NCBI RefSeq assembly: GCF_004331735.1
Contig: NZ_SJSO01000016.1
Coordinates: forward strand, 62,001-126,000
DNA: 64,000 nt
Direction of reading: 5' to 3'
From: Pedobacter psychrodurus
Lineage (GTDB): Bacteria > Bacteroidota > Bacteroidia > Sphingobacteriales > Sphingobacteriaceae
Under the pieces are notes generated by a model. That model had not been told where the DNA came from and did not search any database. It saw nothing but the letters and a program-made list of their open reading frames with translations. Positions 9,140-17,447 of this stretch are shown here, one piece after another. Each line of letters begins with the position of its first letter. The first letter of the stretch is position 1. The position numbers were made by a program, and so were the translations under genes.

Positions 9140-11272
9140 TTAGGTTATCGGATGATCATAAAAAACCCAACCGGCAAAGCCCTGCTGCTGTTTAATATAT
9201 TCAATATGTTTGCGTTGGTCATCTGAAATGATGTTGCCTGACCTGAAAACCAGTACACTCATATCTACAAACAACAGCCATTCTTTTGTAAGGTTAAGGT
9301 CCTGAAGACTGCTGATATCGATCACAATATTATCAAACTCTTTTCTTAGCTCATCAAACGCACTGCGAAGGTTTTTAAGACTTTGCGTTTCCAAAAGCGA
9401 TTTTTTTACCGCATTTTTAGTCATTACCGTGATGAGATCTTCTGTTTGTAGTTTGCGTTTGACAATAAAATTCTGAAAGCTCTGGCTTGATGCAATCTTC
9501 TTTTGTGCAGCACCTTCAAGAGGTAGTTCTTCAGCGATAAGTAGGGTCTTCCTGCCTACCATTGCAAAAGAATAAGCAAGGTTATAAGCCAGCTGGGTTT
9601 TTCCTTCCTTAGGCAATAAACTGGAAATTCCCAGCACCTGTTCTTTGTTCTGGTCCAGTTTCTTTAGTAACTCAAACCTCAGCGACCTGATCTCGTTTTT
9701 GTAGTCATCATGGGTAGCACTACTATTATCGTTCCAAATGTAACTCGGGTTGCGTTCGCTCGTGGTAATTTTACTAAAACTGCCAATCACTTCTGATCCA
9801 GTTGCGATTTTGAGCCTATCCACATCTTTTATTTTTTGATCCAGTATAAGCATGAGCAGTAAAACGCCAAAGCATAGACCAAAACCAGCAAAACTAGATC
9901 CCATTACATATAAAACTTTCTTTGAGCGTAGTGCCTTACCAGGCAAACCTGCCTGCTCAATTTTAAGGTGCATACCCAAGCTGTTGCTCGTTTTGCTCTG
10001 ATTGGATTGATCCAGAGCAGCCATATATTCTTTCGTGGCCAAATCGGCATCCCGTTGGTAATTCTGGATATCAGCATCATAAGGCACCATACTGGCATAC
10101 CTTGCCCTTAAGGTGGAAAGTTCATGATCAACGGTTTGCATACTGCTTTTAGCCTGTTGGAGCTTAATCTCGAGATCGAGCTTCTGCTGTACCAAAGCCT
10201 GCTTGGAAGTACGAGGGTCCAATACGTTTTCATCTGAATTCGAATTGCTTTTGGCCGATATCAGCCTGTTTAGCGAATCGATCTTCTTTTGGCCCGACAT
10301 CTTAAATCCACCATCAATATAAGTATTATTTGCCACTTCCAACTGTCGTTTTAAACTCACAATGGCCTTATTATCACTATAGCTGCTTCCTTCAACAAAA
10401 GAATCCCCCCCTCTTAATTTACCTATTATCGTGCCGATTGCTGCCTGGTTGGATGCAATTGTACGAAGCATTTCCGCACGTTGGCTTTCATATTTTGAAA
10501 TTTCATTGTAAACTGTTGCCGATTGTTCATTCAGGTTAAGTACCCCTTTTGTTTTTTTAAATGATGAAAGAGAAGAATTCTTCTTGTCCATATCCAGTTC
10601 TTTTACTTTGAGCAACGAATCCAAAACCGCCGCGGCATTGCTCTGGTTTGTGGAAACATCAGAGCTGTAGATATTGATACATTCCTGACTCAAACTATTT
10701 ACCACAAATGCGGAAAGACTTGGATCCTCTGAAGTAAAGCCAACCATAATCAGATCACTGTTACCCGCATGGGAGATTTCTAGCTTATCTCTTAACGCGT
10801 CTTCTCCATAGCCCATATTTTCCGCAAGGTCAAAAATAGCGTAAGCGCCACTGTTATCTTCGAGGGTAAGTAGGGATTTTGTTGCCAGCTTGGTTTTTAA
10901 TATGCCGATAATTTTAGCCTTGGCAGCTGCATCCATTGACTTTAAATACTTCGAATGATCTCTAAAGGAATGTTTCACATCGCTCAGGTCGTGGATCATC
11001 AAATTATAGCTCAGAATGCTTAACATCCTTTTCATGCCAAATTTTTCGATGATGTTGGAGAATTGCTGATTCACCGCAAAAAAATCGACAGACTGATTGC
11101 TTATGGCTTTTTTGGACGGATCGAGTAAACCGGTAGATATCTGGGTTTCAGAGTAATATTGCTTGGGAATTCTTTTAACTAAAATATAGGCAATTATCCC
11201 CACCAATACCGGAGAGGAAATGAGTACCCACTTGTAGCGCTTAATAAGTTTGAAAAATATTTTAATGTCCAT
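9140..11272 (-). CDS. Wzc/GumC-like polysaccharide co-polymerase with degenerate BY-kinase domain
   Basis: A 710-residue protein. It has an N-terminal Wzz-type domain with TM1 at about residues 15-33, a coiled-coil periplasmic region at about 210-430, TM2 at 453-477 and a cytoplasmic P-loop ATPase at about 525-710. The Walker A-type motif P554KEGKT is present. The Walker A' stretch reads LLIAEELPLEG, where tyrosine kinases have D-x-D, so the acidic residues are replaced (Ala580, Glu582). Walker B (IVID at 649-652) is kept. There is no C-terminal tyrosine cluster. It probably controls chain length and export; kinase activity is doubtful. Confidence 0.85.
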   Translation of the reverse strand: MDIKIFFKLIKRYKWVLISSPVLVGIIAYILVKRIPKQYYSETQISTGLLDPSKKAISNQSVDFFAVNQQFSNIIEKFGMKRMLSILSYNLMIHDLSDVKHSFRDHSKYLKSMDAAAKAKIIGILKTKLATKSLLTLEDNSGAYAIFDLAENMGYGEDALRDKLEISHAGNSDLIMVGFTSEDPSLSAFVVNSLSQECINIYSSDVSTNQSNAAAVLDSLLKVKELDMDKKNSSLSSFKKTKGVLNLNEQSATVYNEISKYESQRAEMLRTIASNQAAIGTIIGKLRGGDSFVEGSSYSDNKAIVSLKRQLEVANNTYIDGGFKMSGQKKIDSLNRLISAKSNSNSDENVLDPRTSKQALVQQKLDLEIKLQQAKSSMQTVDHELSTLRARYASMVPYDADIQNYQRDADLATKEYMAALDQSNQSKTSNSLGMHLKIEQAGLPGKALRSKKVLYVMGSSFAGFGLCFGVLLLMLILDQKIKDVDRLKIATGSEVIGSFSKITTSERNPSYIWNDNSSATHDDYKNEIRSLRFELLKKLDQNKEQVLGISSLLPKEGKTQLAYNLAYSFAMVGRKTLLIAEELPLEGAAQKKIASSQSFQNFIVKRKLQTEDLITVMTKNAVKKSLLETQSLKNLRSAFDELRKEFDNIVIDISSLQDLNLTKEWLLFVDMSVLVFRSGNIISDDQRKHIEYIKQQQGFAGWVFYDHPIT

Positions 11273-11286
11273 TACGATTTTCTTAT

Positions 11287-11970
11287 CTATTTAACCTCTG
11301 ACAATGGCTGACCGATAACCTCTTCCAATAAATCTTTGGCTTTCAAATAATCAGACTCTGCCTGTACCTGCAGCGAAATGGCAGATGTTTGGGCAATACG
11401 CGATTGATTGTAAACATCGAGAGTAACCTGACCTTTCTCAAATTTATACCTCGAGCTTTCCGCCACACCTTTGCTGTCTTGAGCACTTTGGGTGTAAACT
11501 TTTAGCAGACTGGTTTGCAGTAAAAAATCATAATATCTCTTCTTTACTTCAACAATTAGTCCGTTGTCGAAATCAAGTTCCTGATATTTGGCGATCATGT
11601 AGTTCGCTTTGGCTTTTTTAACGTTATAAGGTTTCTGCAAAAACGAACCCAGGTTAAAATTAATTCCAAACTGAAAACCGTTTACGTTGTATGGATTAAT
11701 CGGATCGACAGCAGTTTTACCCTGCGGGCGATAAATGTATGAAGCACCGAACATATCCAGATAAGACATTTTCGCTACGCTAACATCCTGTTTAAAACTT
11801 TCACTGGTAGCTTGCTGAACTTTTCGTTTGGCGTAATTCTTTTTTGCAAGTTCAATGTACTTTGCAAGATCATTGTTATCAACAGCACCAATCACCGTTT
11901 GTTGAGCCTGAGATTGAAAACTGATGAAGCTGCAGGCTATAATAATAAGTATATAAGATATTTTTTTCAT
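11287..11970 (-). CDS. Single-repeat TolC-like outer-membrane protein
   Basis: I start at the MKKISYILIIIACSF signal peptide (11970); a longer frame reaches 12012 into the upstream gene. The mature part is about 205 residues and contains one copy of the TolC/outer-membrane efflux repeat: a helix around AKKNYAKRKVQQATSE, a beta segment around FQFGINFNLGSF, and paired helices through VEVKKRYYDFLLQTSLLK to SRYKFEKGQVTLDVYNQSR and LEEVIGQPL. TolC family members normally have two such repeats in 400-480 residues, so this is half-length. Its place between a sugar transferase and a Wzc-like protein suggests it forms part of the polymer exit route. Confidence 0.75.
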   Translation of the reverse strand: MKKISYILIIIACSFISFQSQAQQTVIGAVDNNDLAKYIELAKKNYAKRKVQQATSESFKQDVSVAKMSYLDMFGASYIYRPQGKTAVDPINPYNVNGFQFGINFNLGSFLQKPYNVKKAKANYMIAKYQELDFDNGLIVEVKKRYYDFLLQTSLLKVYTQSAQDSKGVAESSRYKFEKGQVTLDVYNQSRIAQTSAISLQVQAESDYLKAKDLLEEVIGQPLSEVK

Positions 11971-12004
11971 TGGGGGTATATTAAATAGTTTAATTGAAAA
12001 TGGG

Positions 12005-13078
12005 TTACACATCTTCTTTCTGAATCAGGGCAGGCAATGTTTTAAGAATAATTTTAAAGTCGAGAAAAATGGAATAATGGTTGGCATAATAATTATCAAG
12101 TTCTTTACGCTCACTCTCTGACATGTCTTTTTTCCCTCTGCGGCTTATCTGCCATAATCCGGTTAGTCCTGCTGGCCCGTTAAATCTGGTAGACCATTTA
12201 TTCGTAGTGAGTTGCTCGGCCTCGTAAAGCGGCAACGGCCGGTTTCCCACCAGCGACATGTCGCCGATGAGTACATTAATGAGTTGTGGAAGTTCATCAA
12301 CACTGGTTTTCCTCAGTATTTTCCCTATCCTTGTAATCCTGGGATCATTAGAAAATTTAACAAAGGCTGATTTTCCTTTTGAGTTGCCCTCATTCGCATA
12401 TTGATTGAGATTAGCGAGCTGGCCAATCATTTGATCAGCATCACTGCGCATGGACCTGAACTTATAAAAATCAAAAATCCTGTATCCGGCACCAACGCGT
12501 TTGCTTTTATAAATAATGGCACCTTTAGATTCAAGTCGGATCATTATAGCGATAATGATAAACAATGGCGACAATAAAAGTAAGGCAATGCCCGAAGCGA
12601 TGATATCGAATATCCTTTTGCTTAAAGGCATCTTGTAGCTTTCCTGCATATCAGCAGAAATTTCGAGCACATTCGGCTTTATTGCTTTAAACTTAACCAA
12701 AAAAGCAATCCTGGAAATAAAATCTGCCGCTGGAAAGGGATGCAGATAGTAATCGTTTGCCCTCACCTGAAGCGCTTTTTTTCTCCAATCGGCATTTTCA
12801 GTCGTACCGATCAGTACAACAATAAGATGACTGAGTATAGGATGGTCTCTGATAAAAGAAACCTGATTAAACCATTCAGGGTTTCCGTCAACTTCAATCA
12901 TCACCAGATCAGGAAGACTTAAAAAAGTTTGCTGCTGGATATAAGACTGAAAGTCATCAATAAAAATAAGTTCTTTGATGCACCCGCCCAGGCTTTCAAA
13001 TATGAAGTCCCTCAATAATTTACCAAAATACACTGACCGGACATTGGCCACAGCGCTATCTTTGTTCGGAATGTTCAT
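12005..13078 (-). CDS. Receiver-like domain fused to polyprenyl-phosphate sugar-1-phosphate transferase
   Basis: A 357-residue two-domain protein. Residues about 15-130 have the order of a response-regulator receiver (LPDLVMIEV, IVVLIGT, DYYLHPF), but the phospho-acceptor position is Glu62 and the conserved Lys is His113. Residues 152-357 are a bacterial sugar transferase: KRIFDIIASGIALLLLSP with one membrane anchor, then KSKRVGAGYRIFDFYKFRSM, DELPQLINVLIGDMSLVGNR, and a Leu-rich end. It should start the repeat unit by moving a hexose-1-phosphate onto undecaprenyl phosphate at the inner membrane. The start overlaps the receiver gene's stop (TAATG). Confidence 0.85.
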   Translation of the reverse strand: MNIPNKDSAVANVRSVYFGKLLRDFIFESLGGCIKELIFIDDFQSYIQQQTFLSLPDLVMIEVDGNPEWFNQVSFIRDHPILSHLIVVLIGTTENADWRKKALQVRANDYYLHPFPAADFISRIAFLVKFKAIKPNVLEISADMQESYKMPLSKRIFDIIASGIALLLLSPLFIIIAIMIRLESKGAIIYKSKRVGAGYRIFDFYKFRSMRSDADQMIGQLANLNQYANEGNSKGKSAFVKFSNDPRITRIGKILRKTSVDELPQLINVLIGDMSLVGNRPLPLYEAEQLTTNKWSTRFNGPAGLTGLWQISRRGKKDMSESERKELDNYYANHYSIFLDFKIILKTLPALIQKEDV

Positions 13079-13482
13079 TATGCGATCAACCTGCTAATCT
13101 GATTTTTCAAAACTGTCGGATCAAAAGGTTTCTCCATATAGCTATCGATCCTGAAAGACATATTTTTTACTTTTTCCTCCAGATTTTCCTCTCCTGAAAG
13201 CACCATTATTGGCGTGTTGCGGTAGAAGCCGCTACACTTGAGGTTTTGGATAAACGCGCTCCCGTCAAAATACGGCATCCTTAAACTGGAAATGATGAGA
13301 TCGGGATCATTCCCGTTCTCCAGCCAGCTCAATGCATCAATTCCACTGGTTTTGATGGTCAGCCTATATTCTGGTGCCAAAATGAAGTTCAATAACTTTC
13401 CGAGATTTAATCCTCCATCTACCAGCAGAATATGTTTCTTGGTATAAGGCTTGATACCGTTCTTTAAAATAAGATTTTTCAT
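13078..13482 (-). CDS. Stand-alone receiver-like protein lacking the phospho-acceptor Asp
   Basis: A 134-residue CheY-like domain: HILLVDGGLNLGKLL (one acidic residue instead of two), PDLIISSLRMPYFDG, PIMVLSG and SYMEKPFDP. By alignment with the usual 'PDLxxxDxxMP' pattern the phospho-acceptor position is Ser66, while the switch Ser and the active-site Lys118 are kept. It is thus a pseudo-receiver that probably cannot be phosphorylated in the usual way. The gene is joined by a 1-base TAATG overlap to the receiver-sugar transferase fusion. It may hold that enzyme or an assembly partner by protein contact. Confidence 0.8.
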   Translation of the reverse strand: MKNLILKNGIKPYTKKHILLVDGGLNLGKLLNFILAPEYRLTIKTSGIDALSWLENGNDPDLIISSLRMPYFDGSAFIQNLKCSGFYRNTPIMVLSGEENLEEKVKNMSFRIDSYMEKPFDPTVLKNQISRLIA

Positions 13483-13584
13483 TAGTTTATTAATTGTTCA
13501 CGATACTATTCTTTACAATAATTGCCGGGAGTTATAGGTTTCATAGATCTCTGTAAAGGTCATATATCCCCCACCGAAGATCAA

Positions 13585-13600
13585 TAGCCCGATAGGGCTA
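13585..13600. promoter_or_regulatory. Short inverted repeat upstream of the receiver-like gene
   Basis: TAGCCC and GGGCTA flank a 4-base GATA spacer in the 216-base gap between the acetyltransferase gene and the pseudo-receiver gene. It could be an operator or an intercistronic hairpin. No promoter could be assigned with confidence. Confidence 0.3.
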
Positions 13601-13698
13601 ATCCCTTTATCTATGGTGTTGAAATGGTAAGAGGAGTTTTTTTTAATTGGAAAATTATTGAAAAGAAGAATATGAAAATGAGCTAGCTTTGGCTTCTA

Positions 13699-14241
13699 TT
13701 AAGTTTTCTCAACCGAGATAATATATTTCTTCTTTAACACCGTAGCTGTATTCCCTACCATTACACAGTTATCTTCAACATCTTTGGTAATTACCGAGCC
13801 TGCTCCTATAATTACATTATTTCCGATGTTCACATCACCGAGTATTACTACATTAATGCCGATATCTACATTATTACCAATCCTTGGCGCCCGGCTGTAG
13901 CTTCCATTCTCTTTCATCTTGGAGCTGATGTTGGTAAGCTGCCTGATATTACAGTTTTCGCCGATGACGGTGTTGCTACCGATAACCGTTCCAAAACCAT
14001 ATTGAATCCTAAGGCCCCTGCCGATAACCGCACTTGAGTTGATACCGATATTCATCATCCAGCCAATGGCAAACTTGTAGAGCAGTAAGTACCAGAAAAA
14101 AATGAACCGTAAAAATTTGTACCGGTAAATTAACGATGAGATTCTATAGAAGAGCATGATCATCCTGGACTTGAAGTTTCCTTTATTATCCTTCCAGTCT
14201 TGAAAGATATAAAGTGACTGCTTCTGCCCCTCAGAAATCAT
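13699..14241 (-). CDS. Hexapeptide-repeat acetyltransferase (serine acetyltransferase-like)
   Basis: A 180-residue protein with an alpha-helical, partly hydrophobic N-terminus (about residues 28-62) and a left-handed beta-helix of hexapeptide repeats from about residue 68 (GLRIQYGFGTVIG, IGENCNIRQLTNIS, then IGNNVDIGINVVILGDVNIG). The CysE/WcaB-type end IGAGSVITKDVEDNCVMVGN is clear. It probably O- or N-acetylates a sugar of the locus using acetyl-CoA. It is the first gene after a 370-base non-coding region and may open the operon. A housekeeping CysE is less likely given the context. Confidence 0.8.
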   Translation of the reverse strand: MISEGQKQSLYIFQDWKDNKGNFKSRMIMLFYRISSLIYRYKFLRFIFFWYLLLYKFAIGWMMNIGINSSAVIGRGLRIQYGFGTVIGSNTVIGENCNIRQLTNISSKMKENGSYSRAPRIGNNVDIGINVVILGDVNIGNNVIIGAGSVITKDVEDNCVMVGNTATVLKKKYIISVEKT

Positions 14242-14550
14242 TATTATTCGTATTTATATTCATATACATTAAGGCGCATGCAAAAAAAATCGGGCACGCT
14301 ATATCGCGTATAGATCCTAAGCCTTAGCTTCTACAAAGCTATCAGTTACTTGCACCGCGCTCAATAGCCCTTAAGTACCAATAAAGTACCAAGCAACATA
14401 AAATAAGTGTGTATGAATTTTATTAAAGAATAGGTTAACGCGGGCAATGCAGAATTGACAGCGTTTATTGAACAGGCTCGAAGTTTATAGTATTGCCCCT
14501 GTATTTTATAATAATGCCTATGCTTTTTATAATACTTATGATATAAAACG
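14242..14550. promoter_or_regulatory. Non-coding region ahead of the polysaccharide operon
   Basis: No gene is supported here. Two copies of AAGTACCAA lie at 14373-14381 and 14384-14392, offset by 11 bases (one helical turn), and a near-palindrome CTATATCGCGTATAG lies close to the acetyltransferase start. These are candidate operator sites for the minus-strand operon. A promoter could not be fixed by eye. Confidence 0.35.
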
Positions 14551-14588
14551 TAAAATGGATGATGGTTTTAATTCCATCATCCATTTTA
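14551..14588 (-). terminator. Perfect 15-bp hairpin downstream of the GH-like lipoprotein gene
   Basis: TAAAATGGATGATGG and its exact complement flank an 8-base loop, 22 bases after the stop at 14611. The arm starts with A-rich bases, giving a short U-rich run on the transcript, so it fits an intrinsic terminator separating this gene from the polysaccharide operon. Confidence 0.65.
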
Positions 14589-14610
14589 CACCTTCTATTG
14601 TTTATAATTT

Positions 14611-16230
14611 CTACTTTGGCTGTACAAAAACAGGGGTTTCAGTTACCTGGATCTGCAAAATACCATTTTTGGTGGTTACTGTTTTACTGTCCATTTCATC
14701 TTTACCAATGGCGAAACTGTAAATAATGGCTTCCTTGCTTTGTCCAAGATCAAGATCGTAGGATTTTGATCTACCAACCTGATCGGGGATGGTGAGTACA
14801 TAAGTCTTTTTTCCATTAAGCAGGTATACATCAACCAGAGGATCTTTACTGATTGTTGAAGAAAAATGATATTCACCAATAAGCTTATTTGCCTGGAGTA
14901 CATAATCTGCAGACGGTCTTCTGGAAAAGTTCAGATTGATAAAACCCGATGAACTATATTGTGTCCAGCTATTAACATCCACATCATCGAGCATATAAAA
15001 TATACATTTTGAAACACCTGTTCTCGCATATAACAGCGCTGTACGCAGGTTCCAATCCGCTTGGGTAACCATCGTACTTTTATTTCCTATTTTTAAAGCC
15101 CTTTGAGGCGTATGCTCGCCTACATCAAAACCTGTTTCAGTTACCCATACCGGAATACCACCATTTACCGACTTTGCAAATTCCTTGAAAAGGGATGCTA
15201 CTCTACCAAGATCAGAAAGTTCCGGTGCCATACCTGATGTAGCATTTCGATTGTTTTTAAAGGCATCGTTAGCATACTGATGATAGTTGATTACATCAAA
15301 ACAGAGATCTATCTGCCCATTCGCCTTCACCCCCCTATTAATTTTACACCACTGAACCATCTTTTGCACAAATTCAGGGTTTGCATCGGCAAGGCCTCCC
15401 ATCACTACGATCATGTTTGGATCGGCGGTTTTAACGCCTATCCCCTTGCCAAGCGTGCCTTTGTGACCATCGTAAAAAGCAGAAAGATTGGCTGCGTATT
15501 CTTCTGCAGACTGCTGGGCTAGCGGTCCCTTCCACCATTTGTCGCGTTCATTGTCGTTTTCTATGTGGGTAATGAGGCCTAAACCAGCTTTGGGCATATT
15601 CTGTGGGTCATCTCTCCAGCGTACAGAAGGATCAGCTAAAAGCAAACTCTTATCAACATTTTTGTTCGAGCCATAACGCGCCGCCAATTGAAAACCTGCA
15701 CGCGCTTGCTTTATATAAGAGGCAGGTGCAGACCTGTCTAATCCATAGGGTGCAGGAACGTTCTCTGCATCTCTTTTACCGATGGGATAAGTAGCTAAAA
15801 GCCAGTCTGGACAACCTTTTAGATCCAATAAAACATATTTTCCGGCATCTTTCATCCGCTGGTAAATCTGGTCATAATCCCAGTTACCGTTATGGGATGG
15901 GCTGTAAGTGAACAATCCTTCTTTATTTTCAATTCTTTGCCAATCCAGATAATGCCTAATGCCTGTAAAAGATTTGATCACCTGAAACCTGGATTCATCA
16001 ACCTTCCCATGGTCGACTTCAGAAGTAAAGTCCCACTCGAAAGCATTAACACCAAGGTAAGCTTTGAAAGGCTCATTGCCCAATAAAACATTAGCCCCAG
16101 TATTAGCGGTATTATTTGTATTATCGGTATTATCGGGTGCGGCGACTACTACCTTATTGCAATTTGAAAAAATGATTACGCTAATAAAAGCAGCAGCGAT
16201 GGATACTTTCTTAAAATGACTGTTCTTCAT
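14611..16230 (-). CDS. Clan GH-A glycoside-hydrolase-like lipoprotein
   Basis: A 539-residue protein with a lipoprotein signal (IIFSNC, Cys24) and a Thr/Asn-rich linker. A TIM-barrel catalytic domain follows from about residue 55 to 460. The pattern of clan GH-A enzymes is visible: HIENDNE with Glu228 as candidate acid/base, WVTETGFD with Glu365 as candidate nucleophile, and INYHQYAND between them. The C-terminal 80 residues look like a small beta domain. It resembles GH39-type enzymes, but the exact family is uncertain. Surface-anchored, it may trim or release the local polymer, or digest an external glycan. Confidence 0.7.
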   Translation of the reverse strand: MKNSHFKKVSIAAAFISVIIFSNCNKVVVAAPDNTDNTNNTANTGANVLLGNEPFKAYLGVNAFEWDFTSEVDHGKVDESRFQVIKSFTGIRHYLDWQRIENKEGLFTYSPSHNGNWDYDQIYQRMKDAGKYVLLDLKGCPDWLLATYPIGKRDAENVPAPYGLDRSAPASYIKQARAGFQLAARYGSNKNVDKSLLLADPSVRWRDDPQNMPKAGLGLITHIENDNERDKWWKGPLAQQSAEEYAANLSAFYDGHKGTLGKGIGVKTADPNMIVVMGGLADANPEFVQKMVQWCKINRGVKANGQIDLCFDVINYHQYANDAFKNNRNATSGMAPELSDLGRVASLFKEFAKSVNGGIPVWVTETGFDVGEHTPQRALKIGNKSTMVTQADWNLRTALLYARTGVSKCIFYMLDDVDVNSWTQYSSSGFINLNFSRRPSADYVLQANKLIGEYHFSSTISKDPLVDVYLLNGKKTYVLTIPDQVGRSKSYDLDLGQSKEAIIYSFAIGKDEMDSKTVTTKNGILQIQVTETPVFVQPK

Positions 16231-16338
16231 GACCCTGGATTGGCCAACAAGATAACAAATATATCTTCCTATCCCCTATCAACAGCTATATATGTGTAAA
16301 ACTTAATATGATGTTAATGCAAATCGGCAAATAAAACC

Positions 16339-16602
16339 TCAGGCAGAGCACATAATGAAAATAGTTTGTTTACTATCAAGCAAAAATATAAATTCAACTA
16401 ACTCATCCCTGACCTTCTTTTCGATCTTCACAACTTTTCCGCTGGAATGATATTCATCCATAACTTCATCTCCAACTTTAATCTTGTCTAATTTAGAAAT
16501 AGGAGTACTATACGCTAATTTAACCATATTGAGAAACTTAAACTTTAAACTGTTGCCAGCCAAACATTGGCTCAATAAAACGTTCAGATCAAATTTGACC
16601 AT
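16339..16602 (-). CDS. Small hypothetical protein with SH3-like C-terminus
   Basis: An 87-residue frame with no recognised family. The C-terminal half (KIKVGDEVMDEYHSSGKVVK followed by IEKKVRDELVEFIFLL) has the alternating pattern of a small beta-barrel such as SH3-like or KOW-type folds. Met26 (16527) is a possible later start and would give a 62-residue protein. It stands alone between the GH-like lipoprotein and the NarL-type regulator. Confidence 0.45.
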   Translation of the reverse strand: MVKFDLNVLLSQCLAGNSLKFKFLNMVKLAYSTPISKLDKIKVGDEVMDEYHSSGKVVKIEKKVRDELVEFIFLLDSKQTIFIMCSA

Positions 16603-16811
16603 TTGACAGTTTTAATAGGGAATTGACAACTGAAACATAAACAGAGTAAGTACCTAAAAGGTTTTATTGTTATATTATTCAATTCATACGTATGCATTTA
16701 ATTAACCCAAAAAATTATTGAAATAGTTGCAAAATCAGAAAGGTAAACCTTTCACTAATTTTAAGCCAGTCCGAACCCCAGGAGCATAACTGTTAGCAGT
16801 TTAATAGCCAA

Positions 16812-17447
16812 TTAGTTATAGCTATAATCTTTAAACTTGTTGAGGGCTTCAATCTTATTCTGAACATGCAATCTTTTATAAATATTTTTACAATGATTTT
16901 TCACTGTATTCGGACTGATAAAAAGCATTTCTGAAATTTCCTTGTACAATAAGCCTTTACTTAACAGCGACAGAACCTCCAGTTCTCTCTCACTCAGGCC
17001 TAAATCAACTTTCTGTTTAGCAGGCTGCCTTCCCTGGATAAGACTGATCACCTTTCTGGCAATATAGGGGCTCATTGGCGAACCGCCATTGTAAAGTTCT
17101 ATCAGGGCTTCATGGATTTCGGTTGAGGTAGAGCCTTTGATGATATAACCTGATGCGCCTGCCTGCAATGCACTAAAAATTTTTTCATCATTCTGAAAAC
17201 CAGTGCACATCAAAAAAAGCGTTTTGTTTAACCCTTCCCTACTTTGCATAACCAAGTCTATCCCCGACATATTAGACAACTTAATGTCTACAATGGCTAT
17301 ATCCGGACATTCATTGGGCAAGTTCTCAAGTGCTTCTTCAGCAGAAGAATAAACTCCTTTAAGTTCAAAGGATTTGTTTTCGAGGATGGAACTGGCCAAA
17401 CTATTTCTGTAAAGGCTGTGATCTTCAATAATCGACACTGAAATCAT
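16812..17447 (-). CDS. NarL/LuxR-type response regulator
   Basis: I start at MISVSIIEDHSLYRN (17447); the frame runs to 17498 without a better start. The receiver domain has the acidic pair (IIEDH), the phospho-acceptor in PDIAIVDIKLS and a Lys in GYIIKGS. The C-terminal GerE helix-turn-helix is clear: LSERELEVLSLLSKGLLYKE and NTVKNHCKNIYKRLHV. It binds DNA as a dimer after phosphorylation. A HisKA_3-type kinase is transcribed divergently 363 bases away and is its likely partner. The position next to the polysaccharide locus suggests, but does not prove, a role there. Confidence 0.9.
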   Translation of the reverse strand: MISVSIIEDHSLYRNSLASSILENKSFELKGVYSSAEEALENLPNECPDIAIVDIKLSNMSGIDLVMQSREGLNKTLFLMCTGFQNDEKIFSALQAGASGYIIKGSTSTEIHEALIELYNGGSPMSPYIARKVISLIQGRQPAKQKVDLGLSERELEVLSLLSKGLLYKEISEMLFISPNTVKNHCKNIYKRLHVQNKIEALNKFKDYSYN

